64,000 nucleotides of DNA from JAOUFP01 sp963801505. GTDB taxonomy: Bacteria > Nitrospirota > Thermodesulfovibrionia > Thermodesulfovibrionales > UBA6898. The translations under genes and the position numbers were made by a program. The notes below the pieces were generated by a model that ran no database searches, had not been told where the DNA came from, and worked only from the letters and a program-made list of their open reading frames with translations. Below, piece after piece: positions 1-10,031 of this stretch. Each line of letters opens with the position of its first letter. The stretch's first letter is position 1. Location of the stretch: NCBI GenBank assembly GCA_963801505.1, contig CAWDEY010000020.1, forward strand, positions 186,001 through 250,000, written 5' to 3'.

Positions 1-561
1 AATATCATCCATCCGTATAAATGAATCTCCATGGACACGAGGCATGTGGGAATTTACCTGGGCTATCACCACTGAGGCGCTCTCGGCAGCAGCCTTGACT
101 ATATCAACACTGACACCCAGGCTCATATAGCCATGGGCGTCAGGCAAAGAGGTCTGGATCAGCGCCACATCAATGGGTATCCGTTTCTTAAGAAACAGAT
201 CAGGGACCGAAGAAAGAAATATCGGCGTGTAGTCAGCGATGCCGTTGTTGACAGCATCACGCATATTCATTCCGATGAAAAATGAGTTGCACCGGAATGT
301 GTCCCTGAATTTTTCATCGGTGTAAGGGGACACGCCCAGATTCCAGACCTGGAGCACTTCAGCATCGAAAAAGGCCTTTGGATGTGAACGGATATATTGA
401 ATCAGGGCCTTGACGAGGTACTGCGGCTCGCCGCACCCTGTGCCGATAAAGATCCTGTCGCCGGGATGAATATGGGCAAAGATATTGCCCTCCCCGGCAA
501 ACTTCTCAGGATACCTGTCTTTTAAGTCCTGAAGACTCCCGCTGTCATTCTCCGGTAACAT
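1..561 (-). CDS. Acetyl-CoA hydrolase / 4-hydroxybutyrate CoA-transferase family, N-terminal part (cut by window edge)
   Basis: An open frame of 187 codons runs from an ATG at 559-561 off the left end of the window; AAGGAG lies a few bases upstream of it. The protein begins MLPENDSGSLQDLKDRYPEK and contains GDRIFIGTGCGEPQYLVKAL, the N-terminal CoA-transferase glycine-rich strand-turn, followed by VWNLGVSPYTDE and DVALIQTSLPDAHGYMSLGV, all typical of the acetyl-CoA hydrolase/transferase family (CoA transfer between acetyl-CoA and a carboxylic acid). The catalytic Glu is in the missing C-terminal half. In some relatives a GNAT domain follows; that cannot be seen here. Substrate is unknown. Confidence 0.8.
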   Translation of the reverse strand, partial: MLPENDSGSLQDLKDRYPEKFAGEGNIFAHIHPGDRIFIGTGCGEPQYLVKALIQYIRSHPKAFFDAEVLQVWNLGVSPYTDEKFRDTFRCNSFFIGMNMRDAVNNGIADYTPIFLSSVPDLFLKKRIPIDVALIQTSLPDAHGYMSLGVSVDIVKAAAESASVVIAQVNSHMPRVHGDSFIRMDDI

Positions 562-852
562 AACGCTCCTTTGCTTCTTCTATTACCAGTATAGCAAATA
601 CCAGTTACGACTCCGATGCTTTATTGATTTGTGTCTGTGTAGAGGTTTTCTCTCGCGTCATTCCGCTCGAAATCCTTAATCGGTAAAAGAGGATTCAACA
701 TATCCGGTCCCTCGGGCCAAGGGAGCCGAGGAGGACTTAAACTTTAGTTTATTGACAGACACTAATTAGAAACAAGGTCCCAGGACATTTTTCATTTGTA
801 TCCACAGAGATATTCTGATATAGTGTTAACAAAAATGTTTCACGGAGGTAAT

Positions 853-1422
853 ATGGCCGCAGTACTATCTCTCCTGGCCCTTATTTTACTGGGCACTATA
901 ATTATCATATTCGCCGGCATCGCTATCTACAATAAACTCGTCCGCCTGAGGACCACGGTAAAGTCTTCCTGGTCAGACATAGACGTACAGCTCAAAAAGA
1001 GATACGACCTTGTCCCGAATCTCATAGAGACTGTAAAAGGCTACGCCAGCCATGAAAAGACAGTTTTTGAGAAAGTGACCGAGGCCCGGTCTTCTGCCAT
1101 GAAGGCATCTTCTCCTGCTGACAAGGCAAAGGCTGAAAACATGTTCAGCGAAACTCTCAAAAGCCTGTTTGCGGTAGCAGAGGCCTATCCCGAGTTGAAG
1201 GCAAATACTAATTTTCTGCAGCTGCAGACCCAACTAAAGGAACTGGAAGACAATATTGAATATGCCAGGAGATATTATAACGCTGTCGTCAGGGATTTTA
1301 ATATCCTGACGGAAACATTCCCTTCCAATATCATCGCGACTAAGTTCAGCTTCGTAAAAGAAGAATTCTTTGAACTGGAAGAACCAGGGGTGGAAAGAAA
1401 GCCCGTAAAAGTGAGTTTTTAG
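853..1422 (+). CDS. lemA: LemA family protein
   Basis: 189 aa. An N-terminal membrane helix (about residues 3-25, LSLLALILLGTIIIIFAGIA) is followed by the LemA signature SWSDIDVQLKKRYDLVPNLI and a long helical domain ending in FNILTETFPSNIIATKFSF. GGAGG at 844-848 fixes the start at 853 rather than the in-frame ATG 57 bases upstream. LemA proteins are membrane-anchored helical proteins of unclear function, commonly paired with a DUF2207 protein as here (gap 13 bases). The pairing supports one transcription unit. Confidence 0.92.
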   Translation: MAAVLSLLALILLGTIIIIFAGIAIYNKLVRLRTTVKSSWSDIDVQLKKRYDLVPNLIETVKGYASHEKTVFEKVTEARSSAMKASSPADKAKAENMFSETLKSLFAVAEAYPELKANTNFLQLQTQLKELEDNIEYARRYYNAVVRDFNILTETFPSNIIATKFSFVKEEFFELEEPGVERKPVKVSF

Positions 1423-1435
1423 CGAAGGACGGAAG

Positions 1436-3185
1436 ATGCGCTTAATGGGCAGACTCCATATATTCCTGTTTTTCTGCCTAGGAATTTTTTTTATTGTCCC
1501 CGGTTCAGTGTCCGCGCAGGATTTTACCATCAATGATTTCAAGGCAAATATACTTATCAACCCTGATTCATCCTTTACAGTCGATGAGATTTTAACAGTA
1601 GAATTTCACCGTCCCAGGCACGGCATATACAGGGAAATACCGTACATATATACCGACAGCCTCGGCAGAAACATAAGGACCCCGACTGAAGTGCTTTCAG
1701 TCAGGGACGGAAACGGCAATAAACTCAGGGCAAAGATCTCAAGAAAAGGGAATATAATAAATATCAGGATCGGCGACCCTGATACTTATGTCTCAGGTGT
1801 CAGGGAATATGAGATTATCTACAAGATTGAAAACGCAATACTATTTTTTGATGACCATGATGAACTCTACTGGAATGTGACCGGCAATTTCTGGCAGGCA
1901 GAGATAAGGCACGCTGAGTGCGCGGTCAGGCTTGCCGGTAAAAAGACAAAAGAGTTCCGGGCCGCCTGCTATACAGGAAGAAGCGGGTCTACGGAAAAAT
2001 TCTGTACCTATGCCACTGCTGAGAATTTCATTGAAGTTAAGACTGAGAAAAGTCTTTCCGCGGGCGAGGGCCTTACAATAGCCTATGGCTGGGACAAAGG
2101 CCTTGTCAGCCAGCCCTCCTCATTGAGGAAATTCCTCTGGCTCATAAATCTTCAACAGAACTGGATATTCATCTTCCCTCTTTTATCGTTTATCATCATG
2201 CTGAATCTCTGGTACAGGAAGGGCAGAGATCCAAGAGACAGGGAATCTGTAACAGTGATGTACGGACCGCCACAATATAACAACTTGCCACTGTGCCCTG
2301 CTGAAGTCGGCACCCTCATAGACGAGACGCTGGACCCAAGGGACATAACCGCGACTATTGTCGGACTTGCTGTAAAAGGTTATATGAAAATCGAGGAAAC
2401 AAAAGTGGAAGGTCTTGTTTTTGACTCAAAGGACTATTACCTCGCGAAACAAAAAGAGCCTGATGATTCTCTCTCCCTTTTTGAAAGGGAGCTTATGTCT
2501 TATATATTCGGCTCACTGCCGGGGAAGATGGTCTCTGAACTTAAGAACAAGTTTTATACATTCATTGACCCTCTCAGAAAAACTCTCTACAGTGAATTGA
2601 CGAGAAAAGAAGTATTTCACCGTGAGCCCCGATAAGGTCAGGCAGCTCTATGCTGCTGCGGGTTTTATCACGGCAATAGCCGCTACAGTTTTGATAAACC
2701 TGCTCTTCAGCGATTCGATAGGAGGGACAAGGGCATTGCTTGCAGGGGTCCTGTCAGGGATTCCCATACTGGGATTTGCGAAGTTCATGCCTGCAAAGAC
2801 AAAAACTGGGACAGCAGCATATATGGACATCCTTGGTTTTGAGGAATTTCTAAACAGGGCTGAAAAAGACCAGCTTCTGCGCATGAAAGACGAAAACCTC
2901 TTCTCTAAATTCTTTCCATACGCCCTTGCGCTCAATGTCGCTGATAACTGGGCAAAGGCCTTTGAAGGAATCTATCAGCAGCCCCCTGAGTGGTATGTTT
3001 CTCCTTCCGGCTTCAGGACATTCAGCCCCACTGGCTTTAATCACTCCATAAACTCCACCATGTCAAGCCTTTCCTCCGCGATGTTCTCTGCCCCCCGCAG
3101 CAGCGGAACAGGAGGAGGTGGATTTTCAGGAGGAGGCGGGTCCTCGGGAGGAGGGTTCGGAGGAGGAGGAGGAGGAAGCTGGTAA
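1436..3185 (+). CDS. DUF2207 membrane protein with Gly-rich C-terminus (frameshifted)
   Basis: Signal peptide (ending about VSAQDF), an extracellular DUF2207 domain (DSSFTVDEILTVEFHRPRHG, GIYREIPY), a membrane helix (about residues 240-260), a cytoplasmic part (EVGTLIDETLDPRDITATIV), a second hydrophobic segment and a Gly/Ser tail ending GGGFGGGGGGSW. This is the standard DUF2207 layout of about 580 aa. The frame is broken at the C4 run 2627-2630: removing one C joins FHREP directly to DKVRQLYAAAGF. The first frame stops at 2633-2635; the second carries the rest. It follows lemA, its usual partner. Function in the family is unknown, probably envelope related. Likely an intact gene with a sequence error; a pseudogene is the alternative. 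Confidence 0.85.
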
Positions 3186-3270
3186 GAAGAAAAGTTTTTA
3201 TGCCCTGAGAAGGCAGATTTTGCCCAAAAAGCAAAAAAAGTTTTAACCCCAGAGAACACAGCGACTCGCC

Positions 3271-3295
3271 GTCCTGAAGTGATCAGTTTCAGGAC
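3271..3295. terminator. Hairpin between convergent genes
   Basis: GTCCTGAA (3271-3278) and TTCAGGAC (3288-3295) form an 8-bp perfect stem with a 9-base loop between the 3' ends of the DUF2207 gene and the convergent protease gene. No long U-run follows on either strand, so termination is plausible but not certain. Confidence 0.4.
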
Positions 3296-3307
3296 AGCGA
3301 AATTGTT

Positions 3308-5466
3308 TTACTTGATAATGAGATTCTCAATAATGACTGTTCCGTTACTGATCGTCAGATTTCCGTTAATCGTGGTAAAGCCTGTTACGAAGTCGAAATC
3401 CGGACCCCATCCACCCTGGAGCAGAATCGCTATATCCTGATCGAAATTCAGATTTTCCGCAAAATCTGAATTCAGGGACAGGATATCATCTCCGTTTGTT
3501 GCAGCATCGAATGAACCCTGAATCAGTGTATACCATGTCTCACTATTAGTGCCCCATAACCTCAATACAAAATTCTGCTGAAACGTTGCCTGCAAGGTGT
3601 GATCGGCCGTCACGTTTGTAATAGTATATTTAGTTCCGGAAACCTGCGCTGTCACATCGGCAGTGTCGTCAAGCAGACTCTCAAGATGAAAGCCACTTTC
3701 CGGTGATATCGTACATTCGAAGCTCCCGCCCGGAGACACACTTTCAGGTGTGCAGGTCATCGCCCCGCTGCCGGTGAAGGAGGAGGAGATGGTATAGATT
3801 GCTGCACCCGGCGTGCAAGTTGCCGTTATTCCGGTTGATATGTTGTTTAACGCATCATATGCGCATACCCGGTAGCTGTATTGTGTGTCGTTGGCAAGCC
3901 CTGTGTGCGGATATGTCATGCCTGTGGTCACTGCTGTTATCTCTGTGCCGTTGGTGCAGTTTGCATTAGGTATGGCACCTATCAGGTAGACAAGCTTATA
4001 TGCATCTGTAGTATTCAGCCCGCTCCCTGCATCTGTGGCAGCGTTCCAGCTTAAGGAACACTGGGTATTGCCAGGTGTTGCAGTAAAGGCCGCCCCGTCT
4101 GTCGGAGCTGCTGAATCCACAGTCCTTGTAATCTGCGTTGCCGTAGCCTGTGCCCCCTGAGCTTGCGGCCCGCATGTTTAAGGTCAGGCTCTGGCCATTT
4201 GCTCCTGTTATCCCTGCCTTTGTGCAGGTCCACGTCGGGCTAGCGCCGCTAACAGTTGCAGCATTCCATGTGCTTCCGTCAGTTGTATATTCACAAGTCG
4301 TTACTGCGCTTTCGTTGTCTGTAAAGGTCGTCATCAGGTCAAACGGACTGTCTACAAAACTTCCGTATGATGTATTTGAAGGCGTCAGCGTGCCGGGGAC
4401 CGGCGGGGAAGTGTAAAGATTTACAATACTGACGGACAGAAGGGCCATACCCGAATAACTGCCCCCCCAGGTCATCGTGTGATCACTGTAGTCCCAAGTA
4501 TCGTGGATGTATACCAGATTGGATGAATCGTCATAGCCGACGCCAACGATGGTATGACCGGCAAGGTTTAGCATCACCGGGCGACCGGCGTCGATTTCCG
4601 CTTTGAACTGGGCGAAGGAAAACCCCCCGGCGACCATGTTATCCGTATTCTGGTTGTAGCAATCGGTCACGGTGTAACCCCTGGCCTCGTAAAAGAGCTT
4701 TCTCCCATAAGTCCCATCAAATGTGTCAATACCATACGTTACCATGTCGGCGCAGGTTAACTGAGAAGCTGAACTTGCATAGCTGTAGAACGTAGTCGAC
4801 CCATCAGTATTGCCAAAAGCGGACTGGCTGGTCTTCATGTAATCCCCGATCGCATCTCCCCAGGTGTGCTGGCCCCAGCCATTAGTTATATATGGGTCAT
4901 CCGCAACGCTGTTGTACTGTACCCAATAGTCATCTATGGAACCGCGGGTTGCTCTGCCGTCCACCCCATTCTTGGATGCTATCAACGGACAGTTCGGATA
5001 TGTGGCGTACCCATCTGACCAGGTCGGCCAGGAACTGTTGTTCAGAGGCATAACACCACCATTGGTGGGGCCGGTGTACATGTCCGGGAAGCCTGTCCGG
5101 TCATAATACCCTGCAATCATTGCGCCGGAAACCGAGGAACAACCAAAAACCCAATTGAACGCAGGCACTGTCAATGTGTAAATACCTGCAGCGATATCCG
5201 GTTTCGGCAGAGAAAGCGCCTGTCGTTGAAGCTCAAAGCCGGGTGGCGGCGTTGGCGGCCCATTGATAATAACCTCGTCAACAAGGGTTCCACCTGAAAG
5301 TCTTACCTTAGTTAACAGTGTAATACTTGCCGGGCTTTTGGGACACCGCTTCCTGGGCATGGGCAACCGGTGAGCCACAGGCGCCCAAGCCGAGAAACAA
5401 CGCTATCCCCCCCAGCATGGACCTAAACAAGACTTTTCGGATTTGATCATTGAGTTTGGTATGCAT
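3308..5466 (-). CDS. Secreted C39-like cysteine protease with FN3 modules (two frameshifts)
   Basis: Start ATG 5464-5466 after GGGAG. A signal peptide (MHTKLNDQIRKVLFRS then a hydrophobic stretch ending AHAQ; an LGAC lipobox-like motif lies inside it) leads into a C39-type papain-fold domain: Cys in NWVFGCSSVSGAMIAGYYD (about residue 109), His in LAGHTIVGVGYDD, Asp in IHDTWDYSDHTM. Then an immunoglobulin-like segment, an FN3 module (SLSWNAATDAGSGL to YRVCAYDALNN), a bacterial repeat-like segment and a C-terminal beta domain ending NGTVIIENLIIK. Two single-base insertions break the frame: in T4 5336-5339 (AAAA on the coding strand) and in C5 4153-4157; removing one base at each restores one 719-residue protein. 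The C-terminal domain recurs in the protease at 24240-26649. Likely exported; substrate unknown. Confidence 0.75.
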
Positions 5467-5533
5467 GACTTTCTCCCTATACAAGTAACTTAAAGATTAT
5501 TTTGGTATTGAACTTTTTCGCAAAAATTCCGGC

Positions 5534-5665
5534 TTAAGGAACACTGCACATTGCCTGAATTTGGAGGGTCGCTCCGGCATTCACAATATCAGTTATCGCA
5601 GCTTGAAAAGTATTATCGCATGCGCCGGGACCGTCAAGGCAGTTGCTCTCGTCGGTAGCTGACAT
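5534..5665 (-). pseudogene. Short orphan reading frame, possibly a remnant
   Basis: 43 codons beginning MSATDESNCLDGPGACDNTF and ending QAMCSVP. The composition (Cys pairs, AFQAAITDIVNAGATL) resembles pieces of secreted repeat proteins, but there is no ribosome-binding site and no full domain. It lies just upstream of the C39 protease on the same strand and may be debris of a related secreted gene. Weakly supported. Confidence 0.2.
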
Positions 5666-5818
5666 ATTTAAGACGATATATAGCCTGAATTGCAAGAAAA
5701 AAATGATGCTTTCTCAGCGTTTTCTTTTGTGAATTTGGTTCCGATGGGGGAAATATTATGATGTAAGATTGAAAAATTGGTACCCGAAGTTGTATAAATC
5801 TAAAAACGGCAGTTCATT

Positions 5819-5950
5819 CACCACGGAGGCACAGAGACGCTGAGAAAACGCGGGGTTGAGGCAAACAGGGGACTGACCAATTTTTGGTTGCCCCTATCCT
5901 GCCCGTAACTTCTTGATTTTGCTCTGTGATCTCTGTGTCTCTGTGGTTAA
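5819..5950. repeat. Dispersed inverted-repeat element, CACCACGGAGG...CTGTGGTTAA type (copy 1)
   Basis: Left arm ACCACGGAGGCACAGAGACG and right arm ending CTCTGTGTCTCTGTGGTTAA are imperfect inverted repeats separated by about 90 bases. Five more copies of the same CAC(C/A)RCAGAG / CTCTGYGGTG arm pair occur in intergenic gaps of this window. The rest of the 5667-6073 gap shows no gene. Confidence 0.75.
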
Positions 5951-6073
5951 CTGCTTTTTTTAGGATAAAGCCTAAAGACAGAGATGTCAGGTTGAAAGAT
6001 ATTCCTCAAGGAAGGTACACGAAAGAGTTACGGGAGGAAGCAGTGAATATGGTTATGCTATTTTCCGGGTCTT

Positions 6074-7009
6074 TTAGCTTATGGCTTTCAGTTCTTCAAG
6101 CGTTTTCTTCAAACTCACGGTGTCCTCGACATTCAGCAATTTTACAGAGGGTTCTATTCTTTTGATCAGTCCTGTAAGCACCTTGCCGGGGCCGACTTCA
6201 ATAATGGTGTCTATGCCTGTCTCGACCATGTTCCTTATCGAGTCCTCCCATAGCAATGGACTGTTCAATTGCTTGATAAGAGATGCCTTTATCCTCTCTG
6301 CCGTAGTCAAAATCACGGCATCAGCGTTGTTGATAATAGGCACTTCAGGGTCCCTGATTTCAATTGTATTGAGGAGTTCTGCCAGCCTGTTTGAGGCCTC
6401 CACCATCAAGGTGCAATGCGACGGCGCGCTGACAGACAGTGCAAGTGCCCTTTTTGCTCCCGCATTCTTAGCCAGCTTCATCGCATCTTCAACAGCCTTT
6501 TTTTCTCCTGCGATAACGATCTGTCCGGGAGAATTATAATTTGCGGGTGAAACATATCCCGATTCAACAGAGAGGCATATATCATCCACTTTCTGGCGGT
6601 CGAGTCCCAGGATTGCGGCCATGAGCCCTTTTCCTTCAGGAACAGCCTCCTGCATAAACATACCTCTTTTTTCAGTAAGTATCACAGCCTCTTTAAATGG
6701 GACCACGCCTGCTGCCACAATAGCGGAATATTCACCGAGACTATGGCCTGCCATAAGATAAGGTGCAATGCCATTGGAAGACAGGACCCTGTATGCCGCT
6801 ATACTTGCGGTCAGAAGACAGGGCTGTGTATGGGAAGTCTTATTGAGCTCCTCCAGAGGACCATTAAAACTCAAGTCTTTTACATCATAGCCGAGCGCTT
6901 CAGAGGCCTCTTCATACAACGCCTTTACCTCATCAAAATTCTCCCAGAGGTCTTTTCCCATACCAACGTATTGCGACCCCTGTCCTGGAAATACAAAGGC
7001 TGTCTTCAT
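6074..7009 (-). CDS. fabD: Malonyl-CoA:ACP transacylase
   Basis: 311 aa, normal family length. It moves malonyl from CoA to acyl carrier protein for fatty acid synthesis in the cytoplasm. FPGQGSQYVGMG at the N-terminus, catalytic Ser90 in GHSLGEYSA, and His198 in SAPSHC are all present, as is the NYNSPGQIVIAG strand. The ATG overlaps the etfA stop codon (ATGA), so it is translationally coupled at the end of an etfB-etfA-fabD operon. Coupling of a fatty acid synthesis gene to an ETF is unusual and may be only positional. Confidence 0.95.
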   Translation of the reverse strand: MKTAFVFPGQGSQYVGMGKDLWENFDEVKALYEEASEALGYDVKDLSFNGPLEELNKTSHTQPCLLTASIAAYRVLSSNGIAPYLMAGHSLGEYSAIVAAGVVPFKEAVILTEKRGMFMQEAVPEGKGLMAAILGLDRQKVDDICLSVESGYVSPANYNSPGQIVIAGEKKAVEDAMKLAKNAGAKRALALSVSAPSHCTLMVEASNRLAELLNTIEIRDPEVPIINNADAVILTTAERIKASLIKQLNSPLLWEDSIRNMVETGIDTIIEVGPGKVLTGLIKRIEPSVKLLNVEDTVSLKKTLEELKAIS

Positions 7010-8193
7010 AGTCCCTTTGCCTCTTTGATCTTTCGTATCAGCAAAGGCACTATCTCAAACAAATCCCCTACAATACCATAGGTGGCGATATTGAAGATCG
7101 GGGCCTCAGGGTTCTTGTTTATCGCGATAATAATATCAGAGGACTGCATTCCGACTACATGCTGCACAGCGCCTGAGATACCGCAGGCAATATATATCTT
7201 TGGGCCGACTGTCTTTCCTGTCTGGCCTACCTGGTGCCTGTAAGGAATCCATCCCTCATCAACAGCAGCCCGCGACGCTCCAAGAGATGCACCGAGCGCT
7301 TCAGCAAGTTCATGGAGAAGCTGGAAACCCTTTTCACCACCGGTCCCCCTTCCGCCCGCAACTATAATATTGGCCTCCTGGAGGTTCACTGAAATATCAG
7401 AGACTTCTTTAACGATCTCCATGACCTTTGTACGTGACTTTACCTTGTCAGCCTTAACAGCTATTATCTCTCCCTGTCTGGAGGCGTCGTACTCGCCCCT
7501 CTTCATCACCCTGGGCCTCACAGTCGCCATCTGCGGCCTTGTATGGGGACAGAGTATTGTGGCCATGATATTTCCGCCGAATGCCGGACGCACCTGAAGC
7601 AGGTTCTTTGTGGCCTCATCTATTTCAAGGGCTGTACAATCCGCTGTCAGACCGGCCTTAAGCCTCGCAGCTACCCTGGGAACAAAAGACCTTCCTATGG
7701 GAGTTGCCCCTGCAAGCACTATCTCTGGCTTATGCTGCACAATAAGGTCTGAAAGCAGTCCGGCGTAAGGTTCATCATTGAATACACTCACCAGCTCATC
7801 AGTACAGTGGTAGACCCTGTCGGCCCCCCACTTTATCAACTCCTGTGCCTCAGCCTGTGTTGCGCCAAAGAGTACTGCTGAGACCTCTGTCCCGAGTTTG
7901 TCGGCGAGTTTCTTACCTATCCCGAGCAGCTCAAAGGAAACACCGGCGATAACGCCTTCCCTCTGTTCAGCGTACACCCAGACACCACTGCCCTGGCCTT
8001 TTTCTTTTATGTCAGAGGCCTCCTCGACCTCAGATATCGCGCCCTCAGGACATACACTGAGACATGCGCGGCACAACTGACAGTTTTCCGTAATATCCGC
8101 CTTATCGTCCTTAATAACAATAGCGTCAAACGGACATGACTGAATACATGACTCACAACCAGTACATTTATCTCTATTAATTTTTATAAACAT
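7006..8193 (-). CDS. etfA: Electron transfer flavoprotein alpha subunit with N-terminal ferredoxin domain
   Basis: 395 aa. Residues 1-60 carry two 4Fe-4S motifs (CTGCESCIQSCPFDA and CQLCRACLSVCPEGA); then the ETF alpha N-terminal domain and the C-terminal FAD-binding domain with GGRGTGGEKGFQLL, RAAVDEGWIPYRHQVGQTGK and GISGAVQHVVGMQSSDIIIA. The start overlaps the end of etfB. With EtfB it forms a heterodimer that passes electrons between acyl-CoA or similar dehydrogenases and the quinone or ferredoxin pool. The ferredoxin fusion is known from anaerobes; whether this ETF bifurcates cannot be decided from sequence by eye. Confidence 0.95.
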   Translation of the reverse strand: MFIKINRDKCTGCESCIQSCPFDAIVIKDDKADITENCQLCRACLSVCPEGAISEVEEASDIKEKGQGSGVWVYAEQREGVIAGVSFELLGIGKKLADKLGTEVSAVLFGATQAEAQELIKWGADRVYHCTDELVSVFNDEPYAGLLSDLIVQHKPEIVLAGATPIGRSFVPRVAARLKAGLTADCTALEIDEATKNLLQVRPAFGGNIMATILCPHTRPQMATVRPRVMKRGEYDASRQGEIIAVKADKVKSRTKVMEIVKEVSDISVNLQEANIIVAGGRGTGGEKGFQLLHELAEALGASLGASRAAVDEGWIPYRHQVGQTGKTVGPKIYIACGISGAVQHVVGMQSSDIIIAINKNPEAPIFNIATYGIVGDLFEIVPLLIRKIKEAKGL

Positions 8194-8966
8194 TTCAGAC
8201 CTGCCAGTTCCTTTATTAATGCGTCAACCTGTTGTTCTGCTGTTCCCGCAAGCATCTTCCTGTCTTTCCTGACCTCAGGAGCAAAGATATTCCTTACCTG
8301 GGTAGGAGAACCCTTGAGACCGAGGCTCTCCTCTTCTGCCTTGATGTCCGTTGCAGTGAGTTTTCTGATCACCGCCTTTTTGGCCGCCATCTTGCCCTTA
8401 AGGGAAGGCAATCTGGGGGTATTCAATTCCCTTACTACCGTAAGCAGCACGGGCAGGGATGACTCAACCACATCATAGCCGTCATCCATCAGCCTTTGAA
8501 GAACTATCCTGCTGTCAGTTACATCGTCTATTTTCCTTATATAGGCCACATGCGGGATATCCAGGAACTCAGCGATCTCAGGACCAACCTGCGCTGTATC
8601 CCCGTCTATGGCCTGTTTGCCGCAGAGTATGACATCCGCACCTACATATTCAATCGCCTTTGCAAGGGCATATGCGGTGGCCCATGTATCAGAGCCGGCA
8701 AAGGCCCTGCCCGTAATCAACACAGCCTCGTCAGCACCCATGGATATGGCCTCTCTGAGGGCTTCTTCAGCCTGTGGCGGCCCCATGGTAAGTACGGTCA
8801 CACTGCCGCCTGTCTTTTCCCTGATCTGGAGACCGGCTTCTATAGCGTGCGTGTCATAGGGATTAATAATTGAAGGGACCCCGTCTCTTATCAGTGTGTT
8901 TGTCTCAGGGTTTATCCTGACTTCAGCAGTGTCCGGCACCTGTTTAATACAGACTATTATCCTCAT
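8184..8966 (-). CDS. etfB: Electron transfer flavoprotein beta subunit
   Basis: 260 aa, normal length. MRIIVCIKQVPDTAEVRINP is the family start; NPYDTHAIEAGLQIREKTGG, TMGPPQAEEALREAISMGAD and the DVILCGKQAIDGDTAQVGPE signature follow. Partner of the EtfA encoded immediately downstream. Its ATG is the first of the operon; no gene lies upstream for over 600 bases, so the promoter should lie in 8967-9060. Confidence 0.95.
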   Translation of the reverse strand: MRIIVCIKQVPDTAEVRINPETNTLIRDGVPSIINPYDTHAIEAGLQIREKTGGSVTVLTMGPPQAEEALREAISMGADEAVLITGRAFAGSDTWATAYALAKAIEYVGADVILCGKQAIDGDTAQVGPEIAEFLDIPHVAYIRKIDDVTDSRIVLQRLMDDGYDVVESSLPVLLTVVRELNTPRLPSLKGKMAAKKAVIRKLTATDIKAEEESLGLKGSPTQVRNIFAPEVRKDRKMLAGTAEQQVDALIKELAGLKCL

Positions 8967-9079
8967 TTGTTCTTGACCTCATCATTTAAAAAGAGAATTT
9001 CACAACATAATCAAAACGAACAGCCTAAAATAATATCACAGCCTATTAATCAGGGTCAATTTCAGCTGATTGAATTAGA

Positions 9080-9228
9080 GTAACCCTTCAGTGGATAGGG
9101 GTAGTTACCAGAAAATCTCCCCTCACCCCTCTTTGCCAAAGAGGGGAATATTGTTCCTCCCTTTGGCAAAGGGAGGTTAGGAAGGATTTTTAAATAATAA
9201 CTTTCTCCTCTTGTCACTGAAGGGTTAC
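9080..9228. mobile_element. MITE with 14-bp terminal inverted repeats and 8-bp target-site duplication
   Basis: GTAACCCTTCAGTG (9080-9093) and CACTGAAGGGTTAC (9215-9228) are perfect 14-base terminal inverted repeats. GAATTAGA directly flanks both ends (9072-9079 and 9229-9236), a textbook 8-bp target duplication. The interior holds two hairpins (CCCCTCTTTGCCAAAGAGGGG and CCTCCCTTTGGCAAAGGGAGG) and no reading frame, so it is non-autonomous. Its inner part recurs at 35403-35481. Confidence 0.85.
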
Positions 9229-9327
9229 GAATTAGAAGCCAGTTGCGAAGAACCATGAGACAGAGACCGCAGGGCGTCCATTCTTTGAATGTTTATTTTG
9301 TGTCTTTCGTATTAATGTTGAAAAGAC

Positions 9328-9531
9328 TCTGGATCCCCGGGTCAAGCCCGAGGATGACAACCTTAACTGCTTGTTATTGTTCGTCATTCCCGCAGGTCTT
9401 AGGCGGGAATCCAGGCAGCATTATGCTCATTTCAACTTTATTACGAATGAACCTTTATTTTCTGGTGTCATTCCTGCAAGCAAAGAGCGTCGGGAATCCT
9501 TCCGTAACGATTCCGGACAAGCCGGAATGAC
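9328..9531. repeat. REP-like palindromic repeats
   Basis: Several short palindromic units: CCCCGGGTCAAGCCCGAGG near 9333, GTCATTCCCGCAGG with GGCGGGAATCCAGG (9383-9415), and a unit bounded by GTCATTCC (9477) and GGAATGAC (9531). These are the common bacterial intergenic palindromes; related fragments occur at 60020-60140. No gene is seen in 8967-9581. Confidence 0.6.
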
Positions 9532-9581
9532 AAAAATCAGGAGCTGTGGCAGAGACCACAGGATGCAATTTCCGACTTTTA

Positions 9582-10031
9582 TCAATACGTAGCCGGATCT
9601 TCGGGAGGAAGTTCGGATTCATTGAACGGCATAACGCCCAAGCCGGTCATAAACGACTCAAAAGCAGTGAGCATGCCGGAGTAGTCGTAATCAGGCATCT
9701 CCTCTTTTAAGGCCTTTTTGACCAGGGCGTCAAATTCATCATAATCGAAATCAACCGGGAAAATGCCTGAGTTTTTTATCAGTTCAAAAACCTTTTTATC
9801 ATCCGACAGAGCATTTTCTGTCCTCAGAGCAAGCGCCTCCTTTTTTTCGGGTAAAGCGATGTACCAGCTGAGTGCGAACATGAATGCGTCATAGAGAGTT
9901 ACAATACCTGCAGATATCTTCCCCTGACGCAGCCTTCTTTTGCCGCCCCGGATATGAAGCCGGGCCCTGAGGAGCGCGCCCTCAGGCTTCTGAAAACTGT
10001 CTTTTGTATTCATCAATCCAAAATGCGGCAT
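9582..10031 (-). CDS. Conserved-looking hypothetical protein
   Basis: 149 aa, no signal peptide. A basic helical N-terminal region (RARLHIRGGKRRLRQGKISAG) leads into GIVTLYDAFMFALSWYIALP, then an acidic C-terminal half (FPVDFDYDEFDALVKKALKEE, FESFMTGLGVMPFNESELPP). No family is recognised; the helical layout is loosely HEPN-like, which is only a guess. It stands alone, transcribed away from the sigma factor gene. Confidence 0.6.
   Translation of the reverse strand: MPHFGLMNTKDSFQKPEGALLRARLHIRGGKRRLRQGKISAGIVTLYDAFMFALSWYIALPEKKEALALRTENALSDDKKVFELIKNSGIFPVDFDYDEFDALVKKALKEEMPDYDYSGMLTAFESFMTGLGVMPFNESELPPEDPATY

Noticed and set aside
2627..2633. Programmed +1 frameshifting in the DUF2207 gene
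   Set aside because: The site is a simple C4 run like many others in this window; no stop-codon slip motif or stimulatory structure is apparent, so error is simpler.
3037..3259. Proline-rich minus-strand frame opposite the DUF2207 tail
   Set aside because: It is the antisense of the Gly-rich tail; composition is a by-product of GGA repeats.
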